The notes: generated from the letters alone by a model not told the origin. A stretch of DNA of 64,000 nt from Rhodoferax sp. WC2427 (GCF_040822085.1 NZ_CP162006.1:62001-126000), one strand, 5' to 3'. Counted from the stretch's first letter, positions 1 to 9,039 are shown. Numbers and translations are program-made.

Positions 1-257
1 CGGTGGCCTGGCTGCTGCTGGCCGGGCCGCTGACGGCCATTCCGCTGCTGCTGTTTGCCGCCGGTGCGCGGCGCATCCCGCTGACCACCCTGGGCATCCT
101 GCAGTACATCTCACCCACGCTGCAGTTCGCGCTGGGCGTGTGGATCTTCCACGAGCCGTTCCAGATGGCGCGGCTGGCGGGCTTTGGGCTGATCTGGGCG
201 GCGCTGGGGGTGTACAGCGTAGAGGGCTGGCTGGCGGCGGGCCGCAACCGGCGTTGA
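1..257 (+). CDS. rarD: RarD/EamA-family permease, C-terminal fragment
   Basis: Only the last 84 or so codons are present; the gene begins before the window, and the first in-frame start-like codon (GTG at 3) is probably internal. The visible part has three hydrophobic stretches (about residues 2-20, 28-48 and 58-75) and the segment [15 protein letters not shown]. That is characteristic of the last membrane segments of RarD, an inner-membrane EamA-superfamily protein annotated as chloramphenicol-sensitive protein or DMT permease. The substrate is not known. A hairpin repeat follows directly. Confidence 0.8.
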   Translation, partial: VAWLLLAGPLTAIPLLLFAAGARRIPLTTLGILQYISPTLQFALGVWIFHEPFQMARLAGFGLIWAALGVYSVEGWLAAGRNRR

Positions 258-261
258 GAAC

Positions 262-313
262 AAAATAGGCCTCCCGTGCTGATGGAATCAGTGTGAGAAG
301 CTATAAAAAATAG
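262..313 (+). repeat. Two-hairpin intergenic repeat, copy 1
   Basis: Contains GTGCTGATGGAATCAGTGTGAGAAGCTATAAAAAATAG-type sequence (read in two parts), matching the family best seen at 34897-34953. It lies directly after the stop of the RarD fragment and before the next gene. The first stem is imperfect in this copy, while the distal GCTAT/ATAG stem is kept. Confidence 0.65.
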
Positions 314-416
314 AGCGCTCTGCATTTCATCCATTTGGAGGATGAAACCACCGCTCCCCGGTTCCCTGTCCGCCCGCAGCGGCATACAGTGTTTGTGTGC
401 TGCGAGGAGAAGCTTG

Positions 417-920
417 ATGACGACCACACTCGATCTGGAGCTCATGGCGGACGACATTGCCGCCGTTGGCGAAGTTTTGGCGGGGACCGATCCCAGCCAG
501 CCCGCTTGGCGGTGGTTCGCCTACCTGGCCTACACCACCCTAGTCCAGCACGCCGAATCCAAGTACCAGATTCCCGATGGCTTCGACGTCTTCAAACCCG
601 ATGCCGCCAGCGTGCGCGAGTGGATTGCGGGCCGCGGCGAGCTGACCCAGGAGATCCGCGAGGAGCTGGAGCGCTTGCTCAAGGCCATGGCCGAAGAGGG
701 CAAAGACATCGCCACCTACCTGTGCGAAGCCTACTGCGCGGCCAAGGCCACCAAGGCCGACGAAGTGGTCGCTTTCGCCCTGGATATCGCGTCGGTCAAG
801 GCCCTGCTGCTGGCCTACAGCGGCGACCTGCTCTATCTGGGCGGCGTGCCGGTGACTGCGTTGTTGGCGCTGCTGTTGCGCATGGGCACGCTGGAGAAGC
901 TGTGCAAGTGCCCGAAATAG
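417..920 (+). CDS. Hypothetical protein upstream of a receiver-domain gene
   Basis: A 167-residue protein that I do not recognise. I start it at ATG 417 because GAGGAGA at 404-410 is a good ribosome binding site six bases upstream; an in-frame ATG at 342 has no such site. The protein is acidic and mostly helical, with a predicted amphipathic stretch near residues 70-95 and a hydrophobic C-terminal third (about residues 125-155) ending in KLCKCPK. There is no signal peptide. It is separated by only 10 bases from the receiver-domain gene at 931, so the two are probably co-transcribed and may work together. No function is claimed. Confidence 0.7.
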   Translation: MTTTLDLELMADDIAAVGEVLAGTDPSQPAWRWFAYLAYTTLVQHAESKYQIPDGFDVFKPDAASVREWIAGRGELTQEIREELERLLKAMAEEGKDIATYLCEAYCAAKATKADEVVAFALDIASVKALLLAYSGDLLYLGGVPVTALLALLLRMGTLEKLCKCPK

Positions 921-930
921 CGAGCCCACC

Positions 931-1569
931 ATGGAGAACCTGGCCAAACTCATCGCGGCGCTGGCTTCGCTGGCGTGGCCCGCCGCGCTCGGCCTGCTGC
1001 TGTTCAAGCTCCAGGTGCCGATCCGCAGCCTGCTCGAATCGGGCTTGAAGCGCAAGTTCACCATCAAGGTCGCGGGCAACGAGCTGACGATGGAAGAGGC
1101 CTCCGAGCAGCAGCGGGCCATCGTCAGCGACCTGCAGGCCAAGCTGGCCGAGCTGGAGAAGCGGCTGAACATGGGTGCGGTCCCCGAAGTGCTGCAGATG
1201 GCACCGCCCGCCCCCAGCGGCAAGCGCATTCTGTGGGTGGACGACAAGCCCAAGAACAACAGTTACTTGATTGCCACGCTGGAGGAGCGCGGCGTGCGCG
1301 TAGATACCGCGCTGAGCACCGATGAGGGCGTGGCCCAATTCAAAAAAATGAACTACGACATCGTGGTGTCCGACATGGGGCGGCCCGAGAGCGACAAGGC
1401 GGGCATCGACCTCACCCGCAAGATCAAACAGGTCCGCCCGCAAACGCCCGTCTACATCTTCTGCGGTACCTGGGCTGCCCGCACCTTGCGCGCCGAGGCC
1501 CTGGCCGCGGGCGTGGCCGAGATCACCGCGTCTGGCAGCACGCTGCTCAGCGCGTTGCCGCTGTCGTAG
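931..1569 (+). CDS. Membrane-anchored receiver-domain protein
   Basis: 212 residues. Residues 5-25 form one hydrophobic membrane segment, residues 52-82 look like a coiled coil, and residues 98-210 are a CheY-like receiver domain. The acidic pair is D104/D105 in ILWVDDKP, the phospho-acceptor is D148 in VVSDMG, and T180 in CGT fits the switch threonine. The conserved C-terminal Lys-Pro of receivers is absent (the region reads EITASGS). There is no output domain. It probably acts as a membrane-localised signalling module with the protein encoded just upstream. Domain identity is clear; the partner kinase and output are unknown, and no kinase gene is adjacent. Confidence 0.8.
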   Translation: MENLAKLIAALASLAWPAALGLLLFKLQVPIRSLLESGLKRKFTIKVAGNELTMEEASEQQRAIVSDLQAKLAELEKRLNMGAVPEVLQMAPPAPSGKRILWVDDKPKNNSYLIATLEERGVRVDTALSTDEGVAQFKKMNYDIVVSDMGRPESDKAGIDLTRKIKQVRPQTPVYIFCGTWAARTLRAEALAAGVAEITASGSTLLSALPLS

Positions 1570-1570
1570 T

Positions 1571-1626
1571 CAGGCGCTATCTAAAATAGAGCTACTCACG
1601 CCCACTCCATAAGCGCTAGAGCCACT
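1571..1626 (-). repeat. Two-hairpin intergenic repeat, copy 2
   Basis: Reverse-strand copy: on the minus strand it reads TAGCGCTTATGGAGTGGGCG followed by TGAGTAGCTCTATTTTAGA and TAGC. It fills the space between the convergent genes ending at 1569 and 1643. Confidence 0.75.
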
Positions 1627-1642
1627 TTTTACCCTAAACCCC

Positions 1643-2371
1643 TCACAGATCAAAATTGGTCGGCATCACGATCACGTCGCGGATGGTCACGTGGCGCGGG
1701 CGGGTCAGCATGAACAGGATCACGTCGGCCACGTCGCTGGCCTCCAGCAGGCTGCCCGCGTCTTTGGCCTCTTGCAGCTTCTCGGGTGGCCAGTCGGCCA
1801 GCAGGGCGCTGATGAAGGGGCCGGGCGACACCGAACCCACCCGCAGGCCGTGCTTGAAGACCTGGCGGCGCACGGTTTGCACGAAGCAGTTGATGGCCCA
1901 CTTGGACGCGGCGTACACCGGCTCCCACGGCGTGGGATAGTGCGCCGCCAGGGAGCTGGTGACGATGATGTCGCCGCTGCCGCGTTCGATCATGTGGGGC
2001 AGCACGTCGTGCACGTTCTTCATCACCACGTTGATGTTGAGGTTGAGCATGCGGTCCATGGCGTCGGTGTTGGCATCGACCAGGTCGCCGCCGATGTAGC
2101 TGCCCGCGTTGGCATGGAAGATGTCGAGCTGGCCCGCCAGCGCCAGCACCTGGGGCAGCAGCGTGGCGCAGGCCTTGGCATCCAGCAGGTCGATGACCAG
2201 CGGGATCGCCGCGCCGCCGTGTTGTGCGCAGATGCGCTGCAGTGCGGCGGCGTCGCGGTCGATCAGCACCACGCGGGCCCCGGCGGCCAGCATGGCCTCA
2301 GTGCTGGCCAGCCCTACACCCGATGCCGCGCCGGTGACGGCGGCGACCTTGCCTGTCAATTCGTTTGCCAT
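1643..2371 (-). CDS. Short-chain dehydrogenase/reductase
   Basis: 242 residues, classical SDR. The cofactor motif TGAASGVG is near residues 11-18, NAG near 85, the catalytic Ser in VTSSLA, and the YxxxK pair in YAASK. The start is ATG at 2371, with AGGAGA eight bases upstream on the minus strand; the longer frame to 2410 would overlap the preceding glycosidase gene. It is the last gene of the minus-strand operon that starts with the LacI regulator at 9019, 35 bases after the GH3 gene. It probably interconverts a hydroxyl and a keto group on the sugar handled by this operon. The exact substrate cannot be told. Confidence 0.85.
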   Translation of the reverse strand: MANELTGKVAAVTGAASGVGLASTEAMLAAGARVVLIDRDAAALQRICAQHGGAAIPLVIDLLDAKACATLLPQVLALAGQLDIFHANAGSYIGGDLVDANTDAMDRMLNLNINVVMKNVHDVLPHMIERGSGDIIVTSSLAAHYPTPWEPVYAASKWAINCFVQTVRRQVFKHGLRVGSVSPGPFISALLADWPPEKLQEAKDAGSLLEASDVADVILFMLTRPRHVTIRDVIVMPTNFDL

Positions 2372-2406
2372 GCTTGTTTCTCCTGGAGTGGTTGGGGTGG
2401 GCGGGA

Positions 2407-4860
2407 TCACACGGGTTGTACCCAGTCCGCGGCCAGCGTCAGCTCCGCCGAAGCCAGCCGCGCATCCACCGAGGTGCCCACATGCACATGGTAGCCCCCC
2501 GCCTCGGCCACCCAGGCGGCGCGGGCCACATCAAAAAACGCGAAGGCCCGCATGCCCAGACGGAAGCGCGCCGTGCCGGTTTCGCCTGCGGCCAGGGTCA
2601 GCTTGGCGAAGCCTTTGAGCTCCTGCGCCGGGCGCGGCAGGCTGGCGCGGGTGTCGCCCACATAAAGCTGCACCACGGCCTGCCCGGCGCGTGGACCGAC
2701 GTTGTGCACCTCCATCTCCACCAGCAGCTCGCCGCCGGGCTGCAGCGCGGTGCTGGCCAGGCGCAGCGCACCGTACTGGAACTGCGTGTACGACAGGCCA
2801 TGGCCAAAAGGGAACAGCGGCGCGATGTTTTTCTGCTGGTAGTGCCGGTAGCCGATGAAGATGCCCTCGTCGTACACCACGTGGCCGTCCACGCCGGGGT
2901 AGTGCCGGGCATTGCCAAAGCCCACGGTGTCTTGCAACTGCAACGGCCAGGTTTGCGGCAGGCGGCCACCGGGCTCGGCGGTGCCCAGCAGCACGTCGGC
3001 AATGGCGTTGCCGCACTCCTGGCCGGGGTACCAGGCCTGCAGCACGGCGGGCACCTCGGCCAGCCAGGGCAGGGCGACGGGCGAGCCGGTTTGCAGCACC
3101 ACCACGGTGCGCGGGTTGGCGGCCACCACACGGGCGACCAGGGCGTTCTGGCTGTGCGGCAGGGTGATGCCGCTGCGGTCCAGGCCCTCGTTGTCCCACT
3201 CGGCGTTGAGCCCGGCAAACACCACGGCCACATCCGCATGGCGTGCGGCTTCCACGGCGGCGGCAATGTCGGCCTCGCCCAGCACGCGGTAAGCGCCAAA
3301 GCGCAGGGCGTGGATGGGGGTGGATTCTGGCGTGCCGGTGCTGAATTCAATCACCACCTCGCACACCTGGCCCTGGGCCAGGCTGCGGCTGTGGCGTACT
3401 TCGTTGCAGCCGAAGGTGAAGTAGGTGTCACCCCGGCTCCAGCCACTCCAGGCATCCACGGCCAGGTCGCCGTTGATATACGCCCGGCTCAGGCCCGCGC
3501 TGACCAGCGAGAACTGGTGTTCCCCCGCCTCGGCGGCCACAAAGCGCAGCGTGGCGCGGGCCGAGAAGGCATCGGCGGTGACGGCCGCGTCCACGGTGTC
3601 GATCCACAGCTGCTCGGTGTTGTGCACGGTCTGGCGGCAGACCACCGGGCCGCTGAAGTCCAGGCTGTTGAAGAACTCCAGCTGCATGGGCGTGTTCAGC
3701 ACCGGCACATAGCGGTGGATGTCGGCCCCGGCGTGGTGGGTGAAGGTGGTCCCCGGGCACTGCGCCTGCAGGGCCGCCAGCGGGGCGATGCGGTAGTGCG
3801 CGTTGACGGTGGCGCTGCCGCCGCCCATGGCCTGGGGCGTGACGGCGGCAATGCCGATCAGCGCCACCGTCTGCCCGGCTTTGGGAGCCAAGGGCAGCAG
3901 GCCGTCGTTCTTCAGCAGCACTGCGCCCTCGGCGCCCAGGCGGCGGATCAGCGCGCGGTGGGCGGGCAGGTCGTCGGCCCGTTCGGCGGGGATGCCGGGG
4001 TTGGCAAACCCACCCACGCGCTCGATCAGTTGCAGCACGCGGCGGGCGCAGGCGCGCACGGCATCGGCAGGCAGCAAGCCGTCCTTCACGGCCTGCACCA
4101 GCTTGGCACCGCGCTCCACCGCCGGGCCGGGCATTTCCAGGTCGCACCCGGCCAGCACGCCTTCTACGGTGCTGTGCAGGCCCATCCAGTCGGACATCAC
4201 CAGGCCGGTAAAGCCCCATTCGTCGCGCAGCACCTGCTGCAGCAGGCGCTGGTGGTCGGCCGCAAAAATGCCGTCCAGGCGGTTGTAGCCGGTCATCACG
4301 GCCATCACACCGGCCTCTTTGACCGCGCGCTCAAACGGCAGCAGGTACAGCTCGCGCAGCGCCCGCTCGGGGATGTCGGAGCTCATGCTCATGCGCTGGT
4401 ATTCGCTGTCGTTGCCCACAAAGTGTTTGATGGTGGCGGCCACGCCGGTGCTTTGCACGCCGCGCACATAGGCCACGCCCAGCTCGGAGCTGAGCCAGGG
4501 GTCTTCGGAATGGCATTCGAAGTTGCGGCCATTGAGCACCGTGCGGTGCAGGTTGACGGTGGGGGCCAGCAGCACGCTGGCGCCCTTTAACTTGGCCTCG
4601 GTGCCCAGGGCCGCGCCGGTTTGTTCAATCAGCGCCGGGTTCCAGGTGGAGGCCAGGGCGATGCCGACGGGAAAGCAGGCTGTCGTGGGGCCGTCTTTGA
4701 AGACCCCGCCGCGCGCGCCGTTGGGGCCGTCGGTCACCTTGATGGCGGGCACGCCCAGGCGCGGCACGGGCACGGTGGTCCAGAAGTCGGCCCCGGCGAG
4801 CAGGCCCACCTGCTCCTCCAGCGTCATCTGGTCGAGCAGGGATTCGATGTTGGGGGTCAT
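2407..4860 (-). CDS. GH3 beta-glycosidase with PA14 insertion
   Basis: 817 residues, glycoside hydrolase family 3. The N-terminal TIM-barrel domain spans about residues 1-300 and has KHFVGND and the nucleophile Asp224 in GLVMSDWMGL. The alpha/beta sandwich domain follows, interrupted at about residues 390-530 by a PA14-like insertion (TVHNTEQLWID, AYINGDLAVD), as in BglB/BglX-like beta-glucosidases. A fibronectin-III-like domain (VVQLYVGD) closes the protein. There is no signal peptide, so it should act in the cytoplasm on imported glycosides. Family is secure. Beta-glucosidase is the likeliest activity, but beta-xylosidase or other activities occur in GH3. Confidence 0.92.
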   Translation of the reverse strand: MTPNIESLLDQMTLEEQVGLLAGADFWTTVPVPRLGVPAIKVTDGPNGARGGVFKDGPTTACFPVGIALASTWNPALIEQTGAALGTEAKLKGASVLLAPTVNLHRTVLNGRNFECHSEDPWLSSELGVAYVRGVQSTGVAATIKHFVGNDSEYQRMSMSSDIPERALRELYLLPFERAVKEAGVMAVMTGYNRLDGIFAADHQRLLQQVLRDEWGFTGLVMSDWMGLHSTVEGVLAGCDLEMPGPAVERGAKLVQAVKDGLLPADAVRACARRVLQLIERVGGFANPGIPAERADDLPAHRALIRRLGAEGAVLLKNDGLLPLAPKAGQTVALIGIAAVTPQAMGGGSATVNAHYRIAPLAALQAQCPGTTFTHHAGADIHRYVPVLNTPMQLEFFNSLDFSGPVVCRQTVHNTEQLWIDTVDAAVTADAFSARATLRFVAAEAGEHQFSLVSAGLSRAYINGDLAVDAWSGWSRGDTYFTFGCNEVRHSRSLAQGQVCEVVIEFSTGTPESTPIHALRFGAYRVLGEADIAAAVEAARHADVAVVFAGLNAEWDNEGLDRSGITLPHSQNALVARVVAANPRTVVVLQTGSPVALPWLAEVPAVLQAWYPGQECGNAIADVLLGTAEPGGRLPQTWPLQLQDTVGFGNARHYPGVDGHVVYDEGIFIGYRHYQQKNIAPLFPFGHGLSYTQFQYGALRLASTALQPGGELLVEMEVHNVGPRAGQAVVQLYVGDTRASLPRPAQELKGFAKLTLAAGETGTARFRLGMRAFAFFDVARAAWVAEAGGYHVHVGTSVDARLASAELTLAADWVQPV

Positions 4861-4910
4861 GGTGTGGTCTCTTTCTTTGTTGTTTGAAAACGGCTGGGGT
4901 CTCTACGCGA

Positions 4911-5061
4911 ACCTCACCCCGGCCCTCTCCCGCGCGGCAGGAGAGGGAGGAAGGCAGGACATCCAGCCCCCACCCCAACCCTGCCCCGGCGGGGGAGGGA
5001 GCGGTGCGGAGCCCCTGTCTTGCTCCCTCGCCCCCTGGGGGGAGAGGGTTGGGGTGAGGGG
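4911..5061. repeat. GC-rich palindromic intergenic repeat, site 1
   Basis: Fills the gap between the GH3 and isomerase genes. It begins CCTCACCCCGGCCCTCTCCC and ends GAGAGGGTTGGGGTGAGG, i.e. the two ends are inverted copies of each other. Internal blocks GGGGGAGGGAGC and GCTCCCTCGCCCCC also pair. The same end sequences recur at 33419-33517. Confidence 0.8.
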
Positions 5062-5062
5062 G

Positions 5063-6127
5063 TCACTGTGGCAAACCCAACATGCGGCGGTTGGCGGCGG
5101 CATCGGTGCCGCTGGCGGCGAAGTCGTCGAAGGCGCGCTCGGCCACGCGGATCAGGTGGTCGGTGATGAAGGGCGCGCCCTCGGCGGCGCCTTGCTCGGG
5201 GTGCTTGATGCAGCATTCCCATTCCAGCACCGCCCAGCCCCGGTAGCCGTACTGGGTGAGCTTGCTGAAGATGGCGCGGAAGTCCACCTGGCCGTCGCCC
5301 AGCGAACGGAAGCGCCCAGCACGGTCTTGCCATTTCTGGAAGCCGCCGTACACCCCCGTGCGGCCATTCGGGCGGAACTCGGCATCCTTGACGTGGAAGG
5401 CCTTGATGCGGTCGTGGTACAGGTCGATGTAGGCCAGGTAGTCCAGCTGCTGCAGCACAAAGTGGCTGGGGTCGTACAGCAGGCAGGCGCGCGGGTGCTG
5501 GTGCACGCGGTCCAGAAACATCTCATAGCTGGCCCCGTCGCACAGGTCTTCGCCAGGGTGCACCTCGTAACACACGTCCACGCCCGCAGCATCAAACGTA
5601 TCCAGGATGGGCAGCCAGCGCTTGGCGAGTTCGTCAAACGCGGCCTCCACCAGCCCCGCCGGGCGCTGCGGCCAGGGGTAGAGGTAGGGCCAGGCCAGCG
5701 CTCCGCTGAACGTGGCGTGCGCCTTCAGCCCCAGCCGCTGCGAGGCCTGGGCCGCCAGCTTCAATTGCGCAATGGCCCAGGCCGTGCGCTCGGCCGGTTT
5801 GCCGCGCACTGCCTCGGGGGCAAAGCCGTCCATCGGTAAATCGTAGGCCGGGTGCACCGCCACCAGTTGGCCTTGCAAGTGGGTGGACAGCTCGGTGATG
5901 ACCAGGCCGTGCTCGGCCAGTTGGCCGGTGACTTCGTCGCAGTAGGTCTGGCTCTCGGCGGCGCGGGCCAGGTTGAACAGGCGGGCGTCCCAGCTGGGGA
6001 TTTGCACGCCCTTGTAGCCCAGCCCGGCGGCCCAGCGGGCGATGTTGGGCAGGGTGTTGAAGGGGGCGGTGTCGCCCGCAAACTGGGCCAAGAAAATGGC
6101 CGGGCCTTGGATGCTGTTGTGTGCCAT
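5063..6127 (-). CDS. Sugar phosphate isomerase/epimerase-like TIM-barrel protein
   Basis: 354 residues of the xylose-isomerase-like TIM-barrel fold (AP endonuclease 2 superfamily). Candidate metal ligands appear in the usual order: Glu in CYEVHPGE, Asp in LYDPSHF, His in KAFHVKD and Glu in AVLEWEC. Proteins of this family act as isomerases, epimerases, or, in 3-keto-glycoside pathways, as lyases. It lies seven bases after the second TIM-barrel gene (6134-6889) and downstream of a Gfo/Idh/MocA dehydrogenase, all in one minus-strand operon. That context favours action on an oxidised sugar; this is inference. A GC-rich repeat follows the stop codon. Confidence 0.85.
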   Translation of the reverse strand: MAHNSIQGPAIFLAQFAGDTAPFNTLPNIARWAAGLGYKGVQIPSWDARLFNLARAAESQTYCDEVTGQLAEHGLVITELSTHLQGQLVAVHPAYDLPMDGFAPEAVRGKPAERTAWAIAQLKLAAQASQRLGLKAHATFSGALAWPYLYPWPQRPAGLVEAAFDELAKRWLPILDTFDAAGVDVCYEVHPGEDLCDGASYEMFLDRVHQHPRACLLYDPSHFVLQQLDYLAYIDLYHDRIKAFHVKDAEFRPNGRTGVYGGFQKWQDRAGRFRSLGDGQVDFRAIFSKLTQYGYRGWAVLEWECCIKHPEQGAAEGAPFITDHLIRVAERAFDDFAASGTDAAANRRMLGLPQ

Positions 6128-6133
6128 AGGAGC

Positions 6134-6889
6134 CTAGGTGTTGGAGAGGTGTTGGGTAAGAAATGCATGGCTGTTGCGCAGCGTGCCGGTGAAATCGACC
6201 GGGTGGTCGTGCTCGAACACGACCAGGTCGGTGCGGGATTTCAGCTGCGCCAGCAGCGCCGGCCAGGGCACGATGCCCTGGCCCAGCGTGGTCCAGCCGT
6301 CCTCGGCCAGCGCCATGCGCGGCGGGGCGATGTCTTTGGCGTGCACCGCCACCAGGCGGTCGGCCAGCTTGTCCAGCCACACCTGCGGGTCGGCCCCGGC
6401 GCGGCTGACCCAGCCCAGGTCGGCCTCCCAGCCCAGTTGGGCGGGCGTGGCGGCGGAGAAGATCCATTCCAGCGCCGTGCGGCCCTCGTACGGCAAGAAC
6501 TCGAAATCGTGGTTGTGGTACGCCAGCCGCACGCCGTGCGCGCCCAACGCGTCGCCCAGCGCGGCCAGCCGATGGCCCAGGGCCACAAAGCCCGCGGCGG
6601 TGGGCGAACGCTCGCCCATGGGCAGCCAGGGCATGACCACCAGCGGGCAGCCTGTGAGGCGGCAGGCTTCGACGACCGTGGCCATGTCGGTCTCCAGCAG
6701 CGCCAGCGCGGCGTGCATGGACGACACCTGCAGCCCGTGCGCCGCCACCTTGTCGGCAAAAGCCTGCGGCGTGAGGCCGTGGGTGGCCACGGTTTCCACC
6801 CAGGTAAAGCCGCAGCTGCGCGCCAGGGCCAGTTGCGTGTCCAGATCGCCCGCTTCGCGCAGGGAATAGATTTGTACCGAGATCTTCAT
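6134..6889 (-). CDS. Sugar phosphate isomerase/epimerase-like protein (second)
   Basis: 251 residues, again a xylose-isomerase-like TIM barrel, but only distantly related to its neighbour. Motifs: YHNHDFEF, WEADLGW, VHAKDI and FEHDHP, which supply the expected His, Glu, Asp and His metal ligands. Start at ATG 6889 (MKISVQIYSL), with GGAGA eight bases upstream; the open frame runs further, to 7246, but that part is antisense-like shadow of the dehydrogenase gene. It sits between the Gfo/Idh/MocA dehydrogenase (15-bp gap) and the other TIM-barrel gene. Two different isomerase/lyase-type proteins in one operon suggest successive steps on the same oxidised sugar. Confidence 0.85.
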   Translation of the reverse strand: MKISVQIYSLREAGDLDTQLALARSCGFTWVETVATHGLTPQAFADKVAAHGLQVSSMHAALALLETDMATVVEACRLTGCPLVVMPWLPMGERSPTAAGFVALGHRLAALGDALGAHGVRLAYHNHDFEFLPYEGRTALEWIFSAATPAQLGWEADLGWVSRAGADPQVWLDKLADRLVAVHAKDIAPPRMALAEDGWTTLGQGIVPWPALLAQLKSRTDLVVFEHDHPVDFTGTLRNSHAFLTQHLSNT

Positions 6890-6903
6890 GCTGTATCTCC
6901 AAC

Positions 6904-7977
6904 TTAGAACAGTTTGTGGTCCAGCGGCGCGGGGCGCTCGCAGGTGGTGGTGATGCGCTGGGGCTCGCCGGTGCGGGCGGCATCCAGGGCGCGCTCCATC
7001 ACCTCCAGCACGTGCAAGGCCAGGGCTTCGCTGCAGCGGTGCGGGCGGTTGGCGGCGATGGCCTGGGCCATGTCGATCAGGCCGATGCCGCGTGCGTTGG
7101 TGGTGTAGGGACGCTTGTCGGTGCTGCGCGTCCAGTCGCCCAGCTGGCGGGCGTACTTCACCGTGCCGCCAAACTGGTTGGGGTCGTGGCCCAGGATGCT
7201 GCCGTCTTCGCCGTACAGCTCGATGGGTGCGTGGCTGTGCTTCCACACGTCGAAGCTGCAGGTCAGCACCACCTCGGCGCCGCTGGCAAAGCTCAAGCTG
7301 CTGACGATGTGGGTGGGGGTGTCTACGGCGATCTTGTGGCCCTTGCGCTCGCCCAGCGGCACGGTGCGCGTGGTGTGCGCTGTGTGGGCGGTGCCGCGCA
7401 CGCTGGCCACCGGGCCGAGGTGATTCACCAGGTGCGTCAGGTAGTACACGCCCATGTCGAACATCGGGCCCGCACCGGGCTGGTAGAAGAAGGCCGGGTT
7501 GGGGTGCCAGTGGTCCGGCCCGTGGCCCATGAACTGCGCCGTGCCATAGCGGATGGCCCCCACCGTGCCCGCGTCCACCAGGGCCCGCACGGTTTGCGCA
7601 CCAGCCCCCAAAAAGGTGTCGGGCGCGCAGCCGATGCGCAGCTGGTTGCGCTGGGCCAGGGCCACCAATTCCTGGCCTTGCGCAAAGGTGGCGGCCAGCG
7701 GTTTTTCGGTAAAGAAGTGCTTGCCCGCGTTCAGCACCTGCAGGCCGGTGGCGTGGTGGGCCTGGGGCGGCGTGAGGTTGAGCACGATGCTGGCATCGCT
7801 GGCCAAGAGCTGCTCCACGGTCATGGCAGGCAGGCCGAACTCTTCGGCCCGCTTTTGCGCTGCCACGGGCACCGCGTCGGCCACGCCGACGATGCGGAAC
7901 AAGCGGCTGCGCTTGAGCGTACGCAGGTAGGCCGGGAAGATGTTGCCGGCACCGATGATGCCGAGGGCGATAACCAT
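6904..7977 (-). CDS. Gfo/Idh/MocA family NAD(P)-dependent dehydrogenase
   Basis: 357 residues. The N-terminal Rossmann domain has GIIGAGNI (residues 6-13), and EKP at 91-93 carries the catalytic-region Lys typical of the family. The C-terminal part is the mixed alpha/beta substrate domain, with HPNPAFFYQPG and DMGVYYLTHLV. It is clearly related to the second dehydrogenase at 22358 (shared CAPDTFLG, HPNPAF and DMG-YY motifs). Family members oxidise or reduce a sugar hydroxyl using bound NAD(P). First structural gene after the lacI gene, 20 bases downstream, so likely under its control. Confidence 0.9.
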   Translation of the reverse strand: MVIALGIIGAGNIFPAYLRTLKRSRLFRIVGVADAVPVAAQKRAEEFGLPAMTVEQLLASDASIVLNLTPPQAHHATGLQVLNAGKHFFTEKPLAATFAQGQELVALAQRNQLRIGCAPDTFLGAGAQTVRALVDAGTVGAIRYGTAQFMGHGPDHWHPNPAFFYQPGAGPMFDMGVYYLTHLVNHLGPVASVRGTAHTAHTTRTVPLGERKGHKIAVDTPTHIVSSLSFASGAEVVLTCSFDVWKHSHAPIELYGEDGSILGHDPNQFGGTVKYARQLGDWTRSTDKRPYTTNARGIGLIDMAQAIAANRPHRCSEALALHVLEVMERALDAARTGEPQRITTTCERPAPLDHKLF

Positions 7978-7996
7978 GGAACAGGTCTCCTTCTTT

Positions 7997-9019
7997 TTAC
8001 TTCACAAAGTGCGGGCCGGGGCCCACCGATTCGCGCCACACGATCAGCGGGGCAAAGTCGCGCTGGACCGCCAGCTCCAGCCCGTAGCAGAGGTTGAGCA
8101 CATGGCGGCAGCTTTGCGCGCCCAGCTGGGCGATGGGGATGTGCACGGTGGTCAGCGGCGGGGCGGTGTAGGTGGCCACATCGGTGTCGTCGTAGCCCAC
8201 CACCGACACGTCCTGCGGCACCTTCAGCCCGGCCTGGGTGAAGCGCGAAATCGCCGCCATGGCCATCACGTCATTGGCGCAAAACACGGCGGTGAAGCTG
8301 CGGTCCTTGCGCTTGAGCAGGCGGGCGGCGGCAGCGTGGCCGCTGGCAAAGGTGAAGCCGCCGTCCATGCGGTGGGCAGATTTGACTTCGATGCCGTGCT
8401 GCCCCAGCGCGGCGTAAAAGCCCTGCATGCGCTGCGCGTTGTCGGGGGCGTCCAGCGCGCCCTGGATAGTGGCAATGGCGCGGTGGCCTTGCGACAGCAG
8501 CGCCCGCGCCGCCAGCCGCCCGCCGAGCTCGTGGTCGGCAAAAAAGGCCCGGTCACCCAGGGCCGGGCTCTGGCGGTTCAGCAGCACCACGCGCGGAAAG
8601 CGCGCCTGCAGCGTCTGCAGATCGGCCTCCAGCAGGTGGTTGCTGAACACCAGAATGCCGTCGCATTCGCGCTGCACCAAAAACTCCACGCCCTCCAGCG
8701 CCTGCTGGCGTGCATCGCCCTGGCCGCAGCCGCTGGCCACCACCATGTGGCGGCCCACGGCGCGCAGCTCGGCATCGATGGCGTTCAGGATCGGCGAGAT
8801 GAACGGCCCACCAAATTCGGGCACGTACACGCCCACCATGCCCAAGGTCTTGAGCGACAGCGCCCGCGCCACGTTGGACGGTCGAAAGTCCAGCGCCTGC
8901 ACCGCCGCCTGCACCCTGGCCACGGCGTCAGCCGACACCGCGCCCTTGCCCGACAGGGCCCGCGACGCGGTGCCCACGCCCACGCCCGCCAGCTTTGCAA
9001 CATCCTTGATGGTGGCCAT
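7997..9019 (-). CDS. LacI family transcriptional regulator
   Basis: 340 residues. The N-terminal helix-turn-helix and hinge helix are at residues 2-55 (ATIKDVAKLAGVGVGTASRA, then NVARALS). The remainder is a periplasmic-binding-protein-like sugar sensor domain. It leads the minus-strand operon of dehydrogenase, two isomerase-like genes, GH3 and SDR. A perfect palindrome lies about 20 bases upstream of the start codon, so the regulator probably represses its own operon and responds to a glycoside or oxidised sugar. Confidence 0.93.
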   Translation of the reverse strand: MATIKDVAKLAGVGVGTASRALSGKGAVSADAVARVQAAVQALDFRPSNVARALSLKTLGMVGVYVPEFGGPFISPILNAIDAELRAVGRHMVVASGCGQGDARQQALEGVEFLVQRECDGILVFSNHLLEADLQTLQARFPRVVLLNRQSPALGDRAFFADHELGGRLAARALLSQGHRAIATIQGALDAPDNAQRMQGFYAALGQHGIEVKSAHRMDGGFTFASGHAAAARLLKRKDRSFTAVFCANDVMAMAAISRFTQAGLKVPQDVSVVGYDDTDVATYTAPPLTTVHIPIAQLGAQSCRHVLNLCYGLELAVQRDFAPLIVWRESVGPGPHFVK

Positions 9020-9039
9020 CTATCCTGCATCCTTGCTTG

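Noticed and set aside
2365..4590. 741-codon open frame on the plus strand, opposite the GH3 gene
   Set aside because: Its translation is rich in His, Gly, Gln and Ala with no family resemblance, which is what the complement of a GC-rich gene gives; the minus strand encodes a clear GH3 enzyme over the same bases.
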